Shown here: positions 1 through 10,330 of the stretch, piece after piece
How the letters are laid out: every line of letters begins with the position of its first letter
How positions within the stretch are numbered: the first letter of the stretch is position 1
Assembly: GCA_949152475.1 (NCBI GenBank)
Contig: OX424559.1
Location: 19,561,809 to 19,625,808 of the forward strand
Length of the DNA: 64,000 nt
Reading direction: 5' to 3'
Source: Terebella lapidaria
Taxonomy: Eukaryota > Annelida > Polychaeta > Terebellida > Terebellidae
Position numbers and translations under genes: made by a program
Notes under the pieces: model-generated
Seen by the model: only the letters and a program-made list of their open reading frames with translations
Databases searched by the model: none
What the model was told of the DNA's origin: nothing

Positions 1-423
1 GTTACCTCATTACAGTTTGTGTGATAGCCAGTGAACCATGCAGTGAGCCGCTCAACCATGTAGTTACCATTGTGTGTGGAATATTGGGAAAGGGGCCCTT
101 CTTTGACCATGCACGGCTTCAGCTCCACTGAACAACATACATACTATACCTACTGAACCATGCAGTCATGTGATGTGGAGTTGTCATCCCATTGCAAATA
201 TTTGGCATACGCACAGGGAGTATACAGTATACTCATGGACAGTAATCTTGCATGTTCTGTGAATTTTGAGTTATTTTTAAATAAATGTATATTTAGGCCC
301 TTCATGAAAATAGCATTGCATATAATGTATGGTCACGTGGAATGCATTTCCTTGATATTTCTGAAACAAATGACACATACTGTATTGTAAATCTACCGAA
401 CACACAATGACATTTTTGGACAT
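1..423. other. no gene seen
   Basis: AT-rich sequence downstream of the PHD-finger exon. I see no coding region, and no clear AATAAA on the minus strand for that gene's 3' end. Confidence 0.5.
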
Positions 424-750
424 TTAATGGTTCTTCTTGACATGTTCAGGACACTTAAAATCGAAATTCTTCATAAAACGTTTCAGACCAATTTTCGGCT
501 CAATGCCATAGCAAGAAAGATGCACCCAGTAGTCACACTGATTTTGTTCAAATCCGCACCCCACCCAATCTGGCGAGTCCCCTCCTTGCTTGCAGATGCG
601 ACACTTCTGCCGCTCGTCGTTGGATGCCGTGGGGACAGCTGTGGTGGGGCACTCGTACTGAGTGCCCTGCGTTGTCATTATTGGGATGCTCTCACGGGGT
701 TCCTCGGGGGTGGACTCCTCAGCTGGATGTTGCGCCCCATCATCTGGTTC
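424..750 (-). CDS. terminal exon with PHD-type zinc finger
   Basis: Minus-strand exon opened by an acceptor (AAATATTCAG before GAACCAGATG) and closed by a stop at 424. It encodes an acidic, Pro-rich lead (EPDDGAQHPAEEST) and then a Cys/His pattern, CRICKQGG, a W-V-x-C-G stretch, CDYWVHLSCYG and finally CPEH, which is the layout of a PHD finger (C-x2-C, C, C, W-x-H-x2-C, C-x2-H). PHD fingers usually read histone H3 tails in the nucleus; fingers of this kind also occur in proteins derived from DNA transposons. The phase matches the candidate upstream exon at 1012-1184. The rest of the gene is not visible, so its function is not assigned. Confidence 0.6.
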   Translation of the reverse strand, partial: EPDDGAQHPAEESTPEEPRESIPIMTTQGTQYECPTTAVPTASNDERQKCRICKQGGDSPDWVGCGFEQNQCDYWVHLSCYGIEPKIGLKRFMKNFDFKCPEHVKKNH

Positions 751-1011
751 CTGAATATTTAATCAATCAATAAATAATATGCTAAACTTTCCTGTGTGAA
801 CATATTGTAAGTGCACTATTTAATGCACTGTATTTTCAGAGATGCGCACCTGCATGTAATACAGTTTTTAATTACTGTACATGTATTTTACTGTATGTCA
901 TGTGTATGTTCATGTGAATTAATAGCTATTTGGTCATTCGTTTTGCGACATGGGTAATTTATAAATTATGTAACACTATGCAATTTATGAATCCAAGGAG
1001 AGTACAATTAC

Positions 1012-1184
1012 ATTCGGTATGGTTATCCCATCCTTCTGCAGCCTATCGCTGATGGACTTGTCCAATATAACCTGCTGGAATCCGTGCTGAATAAGCATGT
1101 TTGGGCTGCCATAAACGTTTTTTTGCTTTGGTGTCTCAACAGCAGCCAACACTTCCGCTCGAACTGTCGTTCTCAACTCGATGG
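1012..1184 (-). CDS. candidate internal exon upstream of the PHD exon
   Basis: Open minus-strand segment with a good acceptor (TTGTTTTAG at 1185-1193). It encodes AIELRTTVRAEVLAAV and a 40-residue stretch ending in DGITIPN. A possible donor (AAT then GTAATT) at 1012 leaves phase 0, which fits the PHD exon starting at 750. If that donor is not used, the frame runs to a stop at 985 and this would be a terminal exon of its own. No domain recognised. Confidence 0.4.
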
Positions 1185-1233
1185 CTAAAACAATCCAACA
1201 ATTGTTTTATGTCATGAGTCATGATATATGTCA

Positions 1234-1320
<87 letters not shown>
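1234..1320. repeat. (TA)n microsatellite
   Basis: About 85 bp of pure TA dinucleotide between the divergent host exons. Confidence 0.95.
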
Positions 1321-1323
<3 letters not shown>

Positions 1324-1361
1324 CTACATGAAATGTCCCCTTAAATTACATCCATTTTCAG

Positions 1362-1708
1362 CTACGACTGACAAGGACAGCTCCACGGACTCATGACAGC
1401 CATCAGGTACCCGAGTATGTCATCATCCCCGGGTTGGCTGAGGCCCTGGCTAGGCCACTCGAAACTCGACCGTTGTTACTATCCCTGGATGGTGAACCCC
1501 TTAATGCAGGATACAAAGATGTTTTGAGGGCCTGTGAGACCAACATGAAGGAGTACTTCACAGGAGGTGTGGGAACACGCGTACAAAAAGTTTTGGAAAC
1601 TGCTCCCAACCCAACCGCCATCACCCTTACCAGCCTGGATGCCACCATCAAACCTCTGCTGAAGCTGGTCGGTCAGCAGAGGGGTTCTGATGCGTTGGAC
1701 CATTATAC
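1362..1708 (+). CDS. internal exon of unidentified host gene
   Basis: Acceptor TCCATTTTCAG, then an open frame of 115 codons plus 2 bases, then donor GTGAGA. The peptide includes PEYVIIPGLAEALARPLE, LLLSLDGEPLNAGYKDVL and TSLDATIKPLLKLVGQQ; it reads as a folded, mixed helix/strand protein without low-complexity tracts. Its phase (2 bases left over) is completed exactly by the next exon at 1812. I do not recognise the family. Codon use and GC differ from the AT-rich flanks, which supports real coding sequence. Confidence 0.55.
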
Positions 1709-1811
1709 GTGAGAGTTTCTGAGATTCTTAGGTTATGATAACAATAACGTTTTCACCTGCTTCACCAAACATGGTCATACAAAAGTAACGCACAATATGG
1801 TAATTTTGAAG

Positions 1812-1920
1812 AGAACGTTACAAGAGGCTGAGGACTGCCAGGGACAAGTCGGGCCTCAAAGATTTGATGGATGAGTTGCATGGGAACGAACTGCAGGAAG
1901 AGTCCAGTGAAGATGAAGAC
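1812..1920 (+). CDS. internal exon of the same unidentified gene
   Basis: Acceptor AATTTTGAAG, 109 bases, then a consensus donor GTGAGT. With the 2 bases carried over from 1362-1708 it reads TERYKRLRTARDKSGLKD, then MDELHGNELQEESSEDED, a basic helix followed by an acidic tail. No following exon is seen; a LINE-derived ORF1 and a Gypsy element lie downstream. Confidence 0.5.
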
Positions 1921-3220
1921 GTGAGTTCCTTAATTTATACACCATTGTCAAAATAGCTTTCGGGTTGATGGGCGTCCTGAATTTATCACTAATCACACTT
2001 CTCCATCGGGAAATCAGTTAAATCCAGCTTATAATAAAATGCCATTGCATTGCATTACAACTATAAGTGAATGTTATTGTTTTTATAGCTACCTTTCTTT
2101 ATAAAAGCATATTTGGATTTCAACATCCTGTTTCGTCTGGCGCTGGACTTCTCCAAATACTGACGCCCTCTTGGCCCTTTGTGGTGCTTCCTCTGTCGTT
2201 TATGTCCATCGTCACTGACACTCTGACGTATGTCAATGAATGAAAATAATTAATTTTGCAGTGATTCAACTTGAGGTACGAACGTCCATTCTGACGAAAG
2301 GTCATTGCTACTTTATTGTTTTCAAATCGGTGCTGGGTTTCAAATTGATCACATAACAAATATATGGTGCAAATACACATGGCTAGCATGTGTGGACAAC
2401 CCTTGGGTGCACAAGATAACTTTAGTTCACTTGATTTGACCTTAATAATTTGGGAATTGGGATAGGGCATTTCATGATATGTTTGTTAAGTCCATTATTA
2501 AAAATGTGTCTAATTTCCCTGGCACCAAATGGGCAATTTGCAATAAGTGAAACACAACTGGGATGTAACATCGGTAAGGTTATCTTGTAAGCAACAATCC
2601 GTATGAGGTGTCCTTTATACGGTATATTTGAATGACGCCACTAAAAGCGCTCCATCCAAACCAGATTTGGTTATTCTACTATCTATTAAAATCGGAAATA
2701 AAATCAGGATGGACTCGACGCATGCGTATTCATATGTGACGGAAACTGCAAACTCGGGAGATGTTTCCAAATTTTTCCTGATATTTATAGACAAACTTTC
2801 ATCATTATATTAATGGCAACAATGGCTGCAAGACGTTGAAAGAAGTGTGCAAGGTAACTTCGAAAATTAACATACCGTAACTGGTTCTTCTAAGCGCTGT
2901 TCATTCATGATGAAAAATTCGTCAAGTGACCCCTGAATCCACTCCTCGCGTTGATTTGCTCAACCAAACGTTTTGCATGATCGCAGATGTTTTTGCTCAA
3001 AACGCACCAACCGTGGACAAATAACGTCTCCCACTTAGAGTACTGTCTGCCAGTTAGGAGACGTCTCCAAACTGGTAGTTGTGCCCAACTGGGCCGGCAT
3101 GTTCATCAGACCGTGAATATAACTAGCTACAAACCAGTGAAAGCACTGGTCGCCGATCGTGTGCCCTGGACTGTGCGACAAATCGACGCGTACGAGCAAC
3201 TGCTCTGTCAACACTCGGCA
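1921..3220. other. no supported gene
   Basis: AT-rich sequence. The open frame that starts at 2987 is continuous with the ORF1 start proposed at 3221, but its upstream part has no recognisable feature. Confidence 0.4.
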
Positions 3221-4514
3221 ATGGCGAGCACACAAACACCGGTAAGCCGCAATCAAAAACGAGATCGTTCCGAAGTTTCTCCTCTGATTGACAATCAAAA
3301 CAAAATGTTGAAAGCCTACGTTAGCCTGCCTGATGATGCCCCGCTCTGGGCCCAAAAACTGTACGAGGGTATTCAGGACTCGATTAGCAATATCAGCACG
3401 GAGCTTACAGAAAAACTGAATACACTTGACAAGAAAGTGAAAAACACAAGAACAGCATATCCAGCGTCTCAGTTCCGAGAATGATTCTCTGAAAAGCCGT
3501 GTAGCACAAATGGAACAAAAACAAAAGTCAACACATGACAAATTACTGTTTCAAGAGATGTATTCCCGACGAGAAAACCTAATATTCCACGGTCTAGAGG
3601 AATCCACATGGGAAACTGAAGAACAATGCAAAGATAAAGTGTGCGATTTTCTGCAGTCTTTGAAAGTCAACACAGATGACCTTACATTTGCACGTGTACA
3701 CAGAATTGGTCCAAGGAACCAAAAGAGCAAGAGACCGCGCAATGTGATTGTTCGCTTTGGAAATCATCCCGATCGTCAAACAGCCTGGAAAGCAAGACCG
3801 CAAACATTTCTCGGCAAGTTCATCACACAAGACATCCCGAAGGAGATACAAGCCCGCAGACGACAGCTAACGCCAATCCTGAAAGCTGCCAAGGCAATGG
3901 ACAAATACAAAGATAACTGCCACATAAGAGAAGACAAACTAATCATAGACAATGTAGAGTACACTGTGGAGACCCTCGAGAGCCTGCCATCAGATCTAAA
4001 CCCACAGGATATTGCTACACCGCGCATAGGAGAGTACACATTCTTCTGGGGCCAACATTCACCTTTATCGAATTTCTATCCATGCGTATTCACTGTTAAC
4101 GGTCAAAGATACACGAGTAACGAGCAACATTATCTGCACCAGCGAGCGATTCATGCCGGAGACAGTGTGAGCGCCGCAGAAATCCTCCGAACAGACAGTC
4201 CCTATGAACAAAACAAAATCGCAAAACGCATCAAAACCCCAAAGAAGGACGACTGGTTGCACACGGCTGCGCTTCAACAGATGGAAACTGAGCTCACGGC
4301 AAAGTTCGAGCAAAACCCGATTTTGCGAAAATTTTTACTCCAAACTGACGACCTAACTATCGCAGAGGCTTCTCCGTCAGACACCTTTTGGGGCATCGGC
4401 ATCGCAACAGATGACTCATCAATCACACGTGAGAGGGAGTGGAGAGGACAGAACAAGATGGGTGAGCTCCTGATGAAAGTAAGAAAGCTCCTGAACGATA
4501 CTGGTAAATGTTAG
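3221..4514 (+). CDS. L1-type ORF1 protein with C-terminal NADAR domain (one frameshift)
   Basis: From ATG 3221 the frame gives a polar N-terminus and a coiled coil (ISTELTEKLNTLDKKVKN). It shifts frame once near the A-run at about 3439-3444 and continues in the frame of 3510-4514. That part holds the rest of the coiled coil, the L1 ORF1 RRM/C-terminal region (RRENLIFHGLEE, FARVHRIG, RNVIVRFG, FITQDIPKEIQARRRQL) and, from about residue 175 of the 334-codon frame, a full NADAR domain: FFWGQHSPLSNFYPCVF, SNEQHYLHQRA, FEQNPILRKFLLQT, EASPSDTFWGIG, WRGQNKMGELLMKVR. L1 ORF1p binds RNA. NADAR proteins (YbiA family) cleave N-glycosidic bonds and include a guanosine de-ADP-ribosylase partnered with DarT toxins. 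No ORF2 follows directly. It could be an ORF1-only (HAL1-like) element, a LINE remnant, or a host-captured gene. Confidence 0.8.
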
Positions 4515-4820
4515 TGCATCGCTTGTATTACCTGAGTCATGATCCTGACTAACACTTCATTTTGTAATATCTCTCTGTGTGTTCTCAATATAATATTTTT
4601 ATTTTCTTTCGACATCAAGACCTGTGTATAGGCTAGCTGATTCTAGACGTATAGTAAAATCAGTACGTATATTACATAAGCAATCCAATCTATGTAAGCA
4701 CACTCTGAGGCTCAGGTCAGTATGACCATATATTATACATTTCTAAATATTATCTATGGTATGACTTTACTCTTACATTGATACCTTTTGACCCGAAGAT
4801 GTCACGCAGCACCGTGAATG
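4515..4820. other. 3' flank of ORF1-NADAR, no gene
   Basis: AT-rich, with no coding frame. It joins directly to the sequence at 18251 if the Gypsy insertion is ignored. Confidence 0.4.
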
Positions 4821-4824
4821 TTAC
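4821..4824. repeat. target-site duplication of Gypsy 1 (TTAC)
   Basis: TTAC at 4821-4824 is repeated at 18251-18254, just outside the two LTRs. Four bases is within the range usual for Ty3/Gypsy integrases. Confidence 0.75.
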
Positions 4825-5580
4825 TGTGAAGAATATCGTTCACGGCCGATATTAAGCCGGTTTAACTGGGTCGTCGTGTGATTCAATAAGCCGGCAGTTT
4901 CAATTTAACTGTTTATTGCGGTGATAAAGTCTGATGATCAATCACTCACAATCAGGGCCGCACTCTCACCTACGTCGGGTGATATCCCAGTCGAATTATA
5001 TATATTCCTAGTATAGTCCTTTATATAACTTGTACATATATCCAATGGTTTCTATATCACTTGTATTCAGTTCGTATATTAATAATCGACAGACTTCACA
5101 GGAGCTCTTTGTATAGACGTCCTGTCACTGGGATTTACACTACTCTTCTGCGCAGTAGACCGGGGCCGAGGGACCATGTGGCTGTGTAATTTCCCGCCAA
5201 GTGTAAGCGGTGTTGTGATAGGTTGAATGTGTGGTGCAATGCGCTGATGTCACCGGGAAAGTGGGTTTCCCCGGCTCGTGTTAATACCTGTAATGCCTGT
5301 ATGTGTGCACGTGATGTATGGAGTATGTGTGTCAAGTTCTATGTTTAGAAGTCAGTGCATGTGAAGGTCAAGGTCGGGTAAACGGGGCCGAGTGTACTGA
5401 GCTAGCGGGGCCGCAGGTGCGTGGTTTGACCTGTGTATGTAACCATGACTACATGGAGTTTATGCTTGTGATCGTATAGTGTGTACTTGTCCTGTATGTA
5501 AGTCATGTAGAATGAATGTTTGTTGTGGAAATGGGTAGTGCGCGGGAGGGACGGGAGTAACAGTCGCTAAAATTACTACA
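4825..5580 (-). repeat. LTR of Gypsy 1 (3' in element sense)
   Basis: 756 bp, TGTGAAGA at one end and TTACTACA at the other on the plus strand. Appears identical to 17495-18250. Contains five GGGYCG hexamers, all on the plus strand. Confidence 0.95.
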
Positions 5581-5582
5581 TA

Positions 5583-5593
5583 ACACCCCTTCA
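5583..5593 (-). promoter_or_regulatory. polypurine tract of Gypsy 1
   Basis: On the element strand TGAAGGGGTGT ends 2 bp before the LTR. The same 11-mer recurs three times near the gag-pol junction (14605-14723). Confidence 0.6.
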
Positions 5594-6085
5594 TTAATTC
5601 TACGCCCTCGGAATTACCCTCCCCGGACCCTACCGTCGCCAAAAACTAAACAATAAAAAGCTAAAAAGTCCTAAAGGTCAAACCCAAAAACACTCACACA
5701 CACACGCCGCGCGAAATGCGAAAACACTGCATACAATAAAAATTCCTAACTGTCAAAATAAACGTCAGCAGTCAGTCCGTCAGCAGTCTCTACGATGATA
5801 CATATACAAATACATTCATAACAATGACTGATGAGAAATGGAATGTAAGAGATGGAATGATAAACAAAACTCCTCGACGTTTCAAAGTGAAACGGAACTA
5901 AAACTTTAAGAGTCTATTAAACTGAAATAAAATGTAGATTAAATTTAACTAAATTACATGTATATAACGAAAAACCGTGACTAGGATGGAATATATATAC
6001 AACTATTTACACAAATAAACCTGTGACCAGGATGATCGGTCACCACTGGGCCGCATCAGAGGGGCCGAACAGTTCGGGGCCGAGC
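5594..6085. other. untranslated region between third ORF and LTR of Gypsy 1
   Basis: About 490 bp without coding frame, mostly AT-rich; three GGGYCG hexamers cluster in its last 45 bases (6040-6085). Confidence 0.6.
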
Positions 6086-8884
6086 CTACTTCTCTTCCCG
6101 TTCACGCCTGCTGGCGGGAGGAGGCGGGGCCGCTGGCGATGCTTGTCGCATGAGCTGCAACTGCTCATCCGGGGGTAACCTTGGCAGAATGGACACAATT
6201 GTGGCCAAAAGCTCCCCCGGAATGGTCGGTGTAGACGGGGTCGTCGGGGCTGTTGCCTCCGGAGTAGTTGGGGTCGACGCTGCTTGGAGCCGAGCGTTTT
6301 CCTGTTGGAGGCTATCAACTCGATCCTCCAACTGAGTCACGCGAACTCGGAGCCGAAGATTTTCCTCGGACAGGGCGTCCGGGAACGTGGGCTGGTGGCG
6401 CTCATGTAGGGCGCCCATCCCAAAGCCGACAGACAGGCCGTTGTACTCTGCCTGTCTGATGTGATGGTCCAGGGCCGACAGATACTCCCGACGAATTAGT
6501 CGCAAGTACTGGTGCGCTAAATCGTCAGCGCGGGCGAGTGACAGGGTCGGAAGGTGCTCCTCCGGTTCTGACGGCAGGAGCAAGGGGTCGGCGTTATGGG
6601 CGGCCTGTTCGAGACGAGCCGTCCAAAAGTCCTCGTGAAATCCGAGGTAGTTCGGGAGCCGCTGGGCGTCCTCATCCCGCAGAAAGTCTGTGAGGTCGGG
6701 GTTCTGGCCGGGTAGTGCCTGCAGGCCGGGAAGCGAGCGGGTCGCCAGACGTCTGCCGTGTTGCCGCAGGAACTGGAAATCGGCCGCAAACTCGCCGGAC
6801 CCATGAAGCGGTAGACGCTCGTCGAGGTCTCTGTGGAGTGACTCAAGCTGCTCCGGGTCGTCCACTTGGAGTCGGGGCCGGTCTCTATCGGTGCCGCGTG
6901 TCGGGACGGAGCACAGAGGTTCCACTTCCTCCGTGAGGTACGGCGGGAGCGGGACGGGTTCCACCATCCGTCGTGAAGGCTCTGGTGAAGATTCCGGGGT
7001 CGAAAACGGTGTCGGGGTCGCACGTACAGGAGAACCGGGTGCAATCTCCCTGAGCGGAGGTGGCCGATCCTCAACTGGACTCTTCGGCTCGGGAGTCTCC
7101 TTGCCGGTTGATGATGATACCGGTGTGGTATTCAGGGGTCGACTCGGGAGTGGCGGATACTCCTCAGGTGGAGGGACCAATCCCTCACGGACTCGGTAGT
7201 CCGTGACGTTAGAGGCCGTGGGTCGTTCCACAACCATCCGCCGGGGTATGATATCCGACGGCCGAGCTCTAGACGGGGTCGAAGATGTCACTGTGGTGAC
7301 CGGTCGAGTTGTCGCTGGCGACACCACTGTCGCGAACGAAGCCGTCGTGACGACTGCCGAGGCCGAAACACCGGTGGTCGTTGTCGGGACCTCCTCCGCC
7401 GTGCTCACCGATGTTGTCTGGTAGTTTATGGGCCGAACGAAGAAGATCGTACTGGGTCGTCGAATTCGGACCCGCGTGTTCATGGTCTCGATGTCACTGA
7501 CCATGCGGGTAAGTCGAATCTCGTCTGCCGGGGTCGAGGCACGATTGTACTCTAATCGACGGAGTACCTGTTGCACTTCTGGGGCCGAGTTAGGCGGATA
7601 CTGCTCAAAGAGCTCTGGCGCCATGTGCCAGATGCCGAACGTCAGGACGGTGTTGACATCCCTCCTGAAGATCGGGATGTTGGCCGGAACTCTTGGGGGT
7701 CGATAATTCGGGTTCGGCTGCATGTCGACTCTGCAGCGTAGCGCGAACCTGACGAGCATGGGGCCGGATGCCGATAGTCGTCCCTCCTGGTAGAAGGGGA
7801 ACGACGTCACGTGTTGCGGGGTCGCTTGAGACAGATGCCGGAACATCTCCTCCTGGGCCAATGTCCGGAAGCCGTCGCGGGCCGGACACACGAAGTAGCG
7901 CAGGAATGGAAAATGATACGCTAGCACGTGCGCATCAAGACTCTGGGCCATCCGAAAAGGTCCGCGCCGTGGCACGGAGGACCACTGTCGCTCTCCTGCT
8001 CCCTCCTCTTCGCCGATGCAGAAGGGGCACTCGAATCGACCGTCTCCACGCTGTAGCGGGGTCAATGTGAGGAGGTTTCCCTCCGACAGGGTCGACTGCT
8101 CATCGAAGTTGTGGATGTGGCCGTATCCAGCGCTTCGATTTCGCTTACTGAGTGGAACCTTGTTCCAGTCTATGGGCCGAGTTCCGTAGGGTGTCACGGG
8201 AGGTGGCACCAATTCCATCAATTCCGCCACTTGCCGACGGAAAGTCGAGGTCGGGGCCGTAATAGCAGATCCGCCGCTGGAGCGTGACGAACTGCTGGAG
8301 GTCGATCGGGCTCCCGCTCCATGCTTCTTCTTGAAAGAAGTATAAGTTCTCTTGTTTGGAGAACGGGAGGCCGCAGGTCGTGCTACCGCCGAACCGGAAG
8401 CAGGTGAAGTCGGGGCCGGAGCGATCGGGGCGATCACCTGATTTGCTGGGTCGGGTTGGCGGCTCGCGGTGGCGACTCGTTGAGCTTCTTGGGCCGCTTG
8501 TCGTGCTTCAATTGCACGCTGGACGATACTTCCGCCCTCCTCGAGTCGGCGGAAGCGTTCGGGGTCGATATTGAAGATGTCGTCCGGAGTCGGGCTCGGT
8601 GTGTGGCGCTCTCCTCGTTGCGCCAACTTGTTCCGGGCCGTTTTGGGTCGCGCTCCCTTTTCCGATCCACTTGCCGTGTCACTGAGCGTGACTGGATCGC
8701 GCTGCTCAGGCTGCGAGTCGGGGCCGGACGAAACTTCGTTGTCGGGGACGATTATGGGATGATCTGATTCATCCCCGGTGTCGATTACCTGGACGGTGAT
8801 GTTATCGCCGTCCAACTTAACTGTGCGGGGCCGATTGTCACCTGGGTCGCCATTTTCCCGGTCGTCTCCGGGTTTGTCAGCCAT
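6086..8884 (-). CDS. Gypsy 1 third ORF: zinc-like domain and coiled-coil protein
   Basis: 932 codons, downstream of pol on the same strand, after a 1.4-kb spacer. Residues 1-100 are acidic and polar (MADKPGDDRENGD). Residues 100-230 are Ala/Ser/Pro-rich with a basic patch (RTYTSFKKKHGAGAR). About residues 285-360 hold a Cys/His cluster: ECPFCIG, LDAHVLAYHFPFLRYFVCP, MFRHLSQATPQH. A Pro/Thr-rich middle follows, then a helical part and a coiled coil near 845-890 (LRLRVRVTQLEDRVDSLQ). I see no signal peptide and no membrane segment, so it is not envelope-like. A related protein sits in the same place in Gypsy 2 (36923-40229). Inference: a nucleic-acid or chromatin-binding accessory protein. The ORF looks whole. 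Confidence 0.85.
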   Translation of the reverse strand: MADKPGDDRENGDPGDNRPRTVKLDGDNITVQVIDTGDESDHPIIVPDNEVSSGPDSQPEQRDPVTLSDTASGSEKGARPKTARNKLAQRGERHTPSPTPDDIFNIDPERFRRLEEGGSIVQRAIEARQAAQEAQRVATASRQPDPANQVIAPIAPAPTSPASGSAVARPAASRSPNKRTYTSFKKKHGAGARSTSSSSSRSSGGSAITAPTSTFRRQVAELMELVPPPVTPYGTRPIDWNKVPLSKRNRSAGYGHIHNFDEQSTLSEGNLLTLTPLQRGDGRFECPFCIGEEEGAGERQWSSVPRRGPFRMAQSLDAHVLAYHFPFLRYFVCPARDGFRTLAQEEMFRHLSQATPQHVTSFPFYQEGRLSASGPMLVRFALRCRVDMQPNPNYRPPRVPANIPIFRRDVNTVLTFGIWHMAPELFEQYPPNSAPEVQQVLRRLEYNRASTPADEIRLTRMVSDIETMNTRVRIRRPSTIFFVRPINYQTTSVSTAEEVPTTTTGVSASAVVTTASFATVVSPATTRPVTTVTSSTPSRARPSDIIPRRMVVERPTASNVTDYRVREGLVPPPEEYPPLPSRPLNTTPVSSSTGKETPEPKSPVEDRPPPLREIAPGSPVRATPTPFSTPESSPEPSRRMVEPVPLPPYLTEEVEPLCSVPTRGTDRDRPRLQVDDPEQLESLHRDLDERLPLHGSGEFAADFQFLRQHGRRLATRSLPGLQALPGQNPDLTDFLRDEDAQRLPNYLGFHEDFWTARLEQAAHNADPLLLPSEPEEHLPTLSLARADDLAHQYLRLIRREYLSALDHHIRQAEYNGLSVGFGMGALHERHQPTFPDALSEENLRLRVRVTQLEDRVDSLQQENARLQAASTPTTPEATAPTTPSTPTIPGELLATIVSILPRLPPDEQLQLMRQASPAAPPPPASRREREEK

Positions 8885-10330
8885 GCTGACGGGCCGAAAT
8901 CAAGCCGAAGTACTTCCCAAGTACTGACTAGGCTGGTTGTAACAAAGTCTGGATTTCTTCAAAACCAGCCTAGTTCAAATGCCGATAATCCAAGCCGAAT
9001 TAACTCCAAAGTCTTGTGACCAGGATTTCAATAATATCACAGTTTATAGGCCGATAAGTATTGTTCGATTAGCACAGTTTTTAGAACGATAGTCTGTATT
9101 ACAATAGCCGAAACTTCAAGTCCGTCTTCCTCCTTCAAAGTCTCAGGCACAAGTGACCTGATTGCCGCTAATCTTCAATGCCGTACACAAAGATGCTGAC
9201 AGCATCTCGATTCTTAGAACTGGGCCGGGGGGCGCTCTCTATATGTATAGAAAACGTCTTTACGCTATGTATCATTGTTCCAAGCGTACACACAGCAAGG
9301 CGGGGCCGTCGTCAAGGAAACGCGGGGCGATCCTTCTCTGACCTCTTGGGTCAGTCCATTACGACAGTAGGGGTGTCCTCACACTGTCCAGATTTCCGTA
9401 TGTCCATCTGCCGTCCCCTGGATAACTCGTGCCGAATCATTGTCTTTTTATACTAGTCGACTGTTCAGATTACTGGGCTCTTTTTGCCCGACGACTCACT
9501 ATTGTAATTATTAGGGGCGACTTCATGTAGGTGCTGTAAACAGCTAAAATGTTTATTAGCGCTCGTGCGTGCCTTGTGAACTCATCAGTCCATCATTCCT
9601 TCTCCCACAAGTTAGCGCACAATAAACTACGGGGTCGAGTTGCTGTTTCACAGACGACACACAGTTATTAAAGGCTGAGATATGAATATCAATCACTCAC
9701 AGGGGCGGACATCGTTCCATTCATTTTCAGCCAGTTCACAGGACGATGGGGCCGCTAATATTGTAGGGGTCGAAATTGCAATGATCTGGGTCGGTCACAC
9801 CGCGGCGCTTTGAATATTTTGGGTGATGAATTTGATGACAGGCCGCATCTTGGCATGATAGCTATGTAGTGACTGGTTCACGTGCCACTGGGCCGTTCCT
9901 CCGAATATTACATGGAGTGAGTAGAGGCTCTGTCGACGCATACTCCAGAACGAATCACACTATCACCTCTTCGACAACTAAGTGGCCTTACTCACGGTGT
10001 GACTGGTTATTATCCTCTTCGGCTGGCACATGGATTGAAGCTTTACATGATAATCTTAGTCATTGCGTAACATACGCCTTGATCAATGGTACATGTTATA
10101 CGGGGTCGAAACATATTTCATAATGCAACCAATTTTTCACCAGCATCATAATTATAATATCATATCTAGTGTGTATATATCGAATTTGCCTCACTGACAT
10201 CTTGTACATATTAAATGCATATATTGTTATTGTAATATAATATATTATTATTGGGAAAGACATGATATCATAGTCCATTAGACATGCATAATTCATCATC
10301 AATGATATCAATCAGATAACAAGGCCGGGG
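8885..10330 (-). promoter_or_regulatory. pol-third ORF spacer of Gypsy 1 with TATA-like box
   Basis: 1446 bp without a supported gene. On the element strand TAGTATAAAAAG lies at 9444-9455, about 560 bp before the third ORF's ATG, and could serve a separate transcript. Nine GGGYCG hexamers are present on the plus strand (for example near 8888, 9301, 9631, 9747, 9766, 9787, 9889, 10100) and none of the reverse complement. A CAG just before the ATG could instead be a splice acceptor. Confidence 0.45.

Noticed and set aside
6150-8767. Plus-strand open frames opposite the third ORF of Gypsy 1
   Set aside because: GC-rich shadow frames without domains; the minus-strand frame is far longer and has the related copy.
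6086-8884. Third ORF of Gypsy 1 as an envelope gene
   Set aside because: No signal peptide, fusion peptide or membrane segment; it has a zinc-like cluster and a coiled coil instead.
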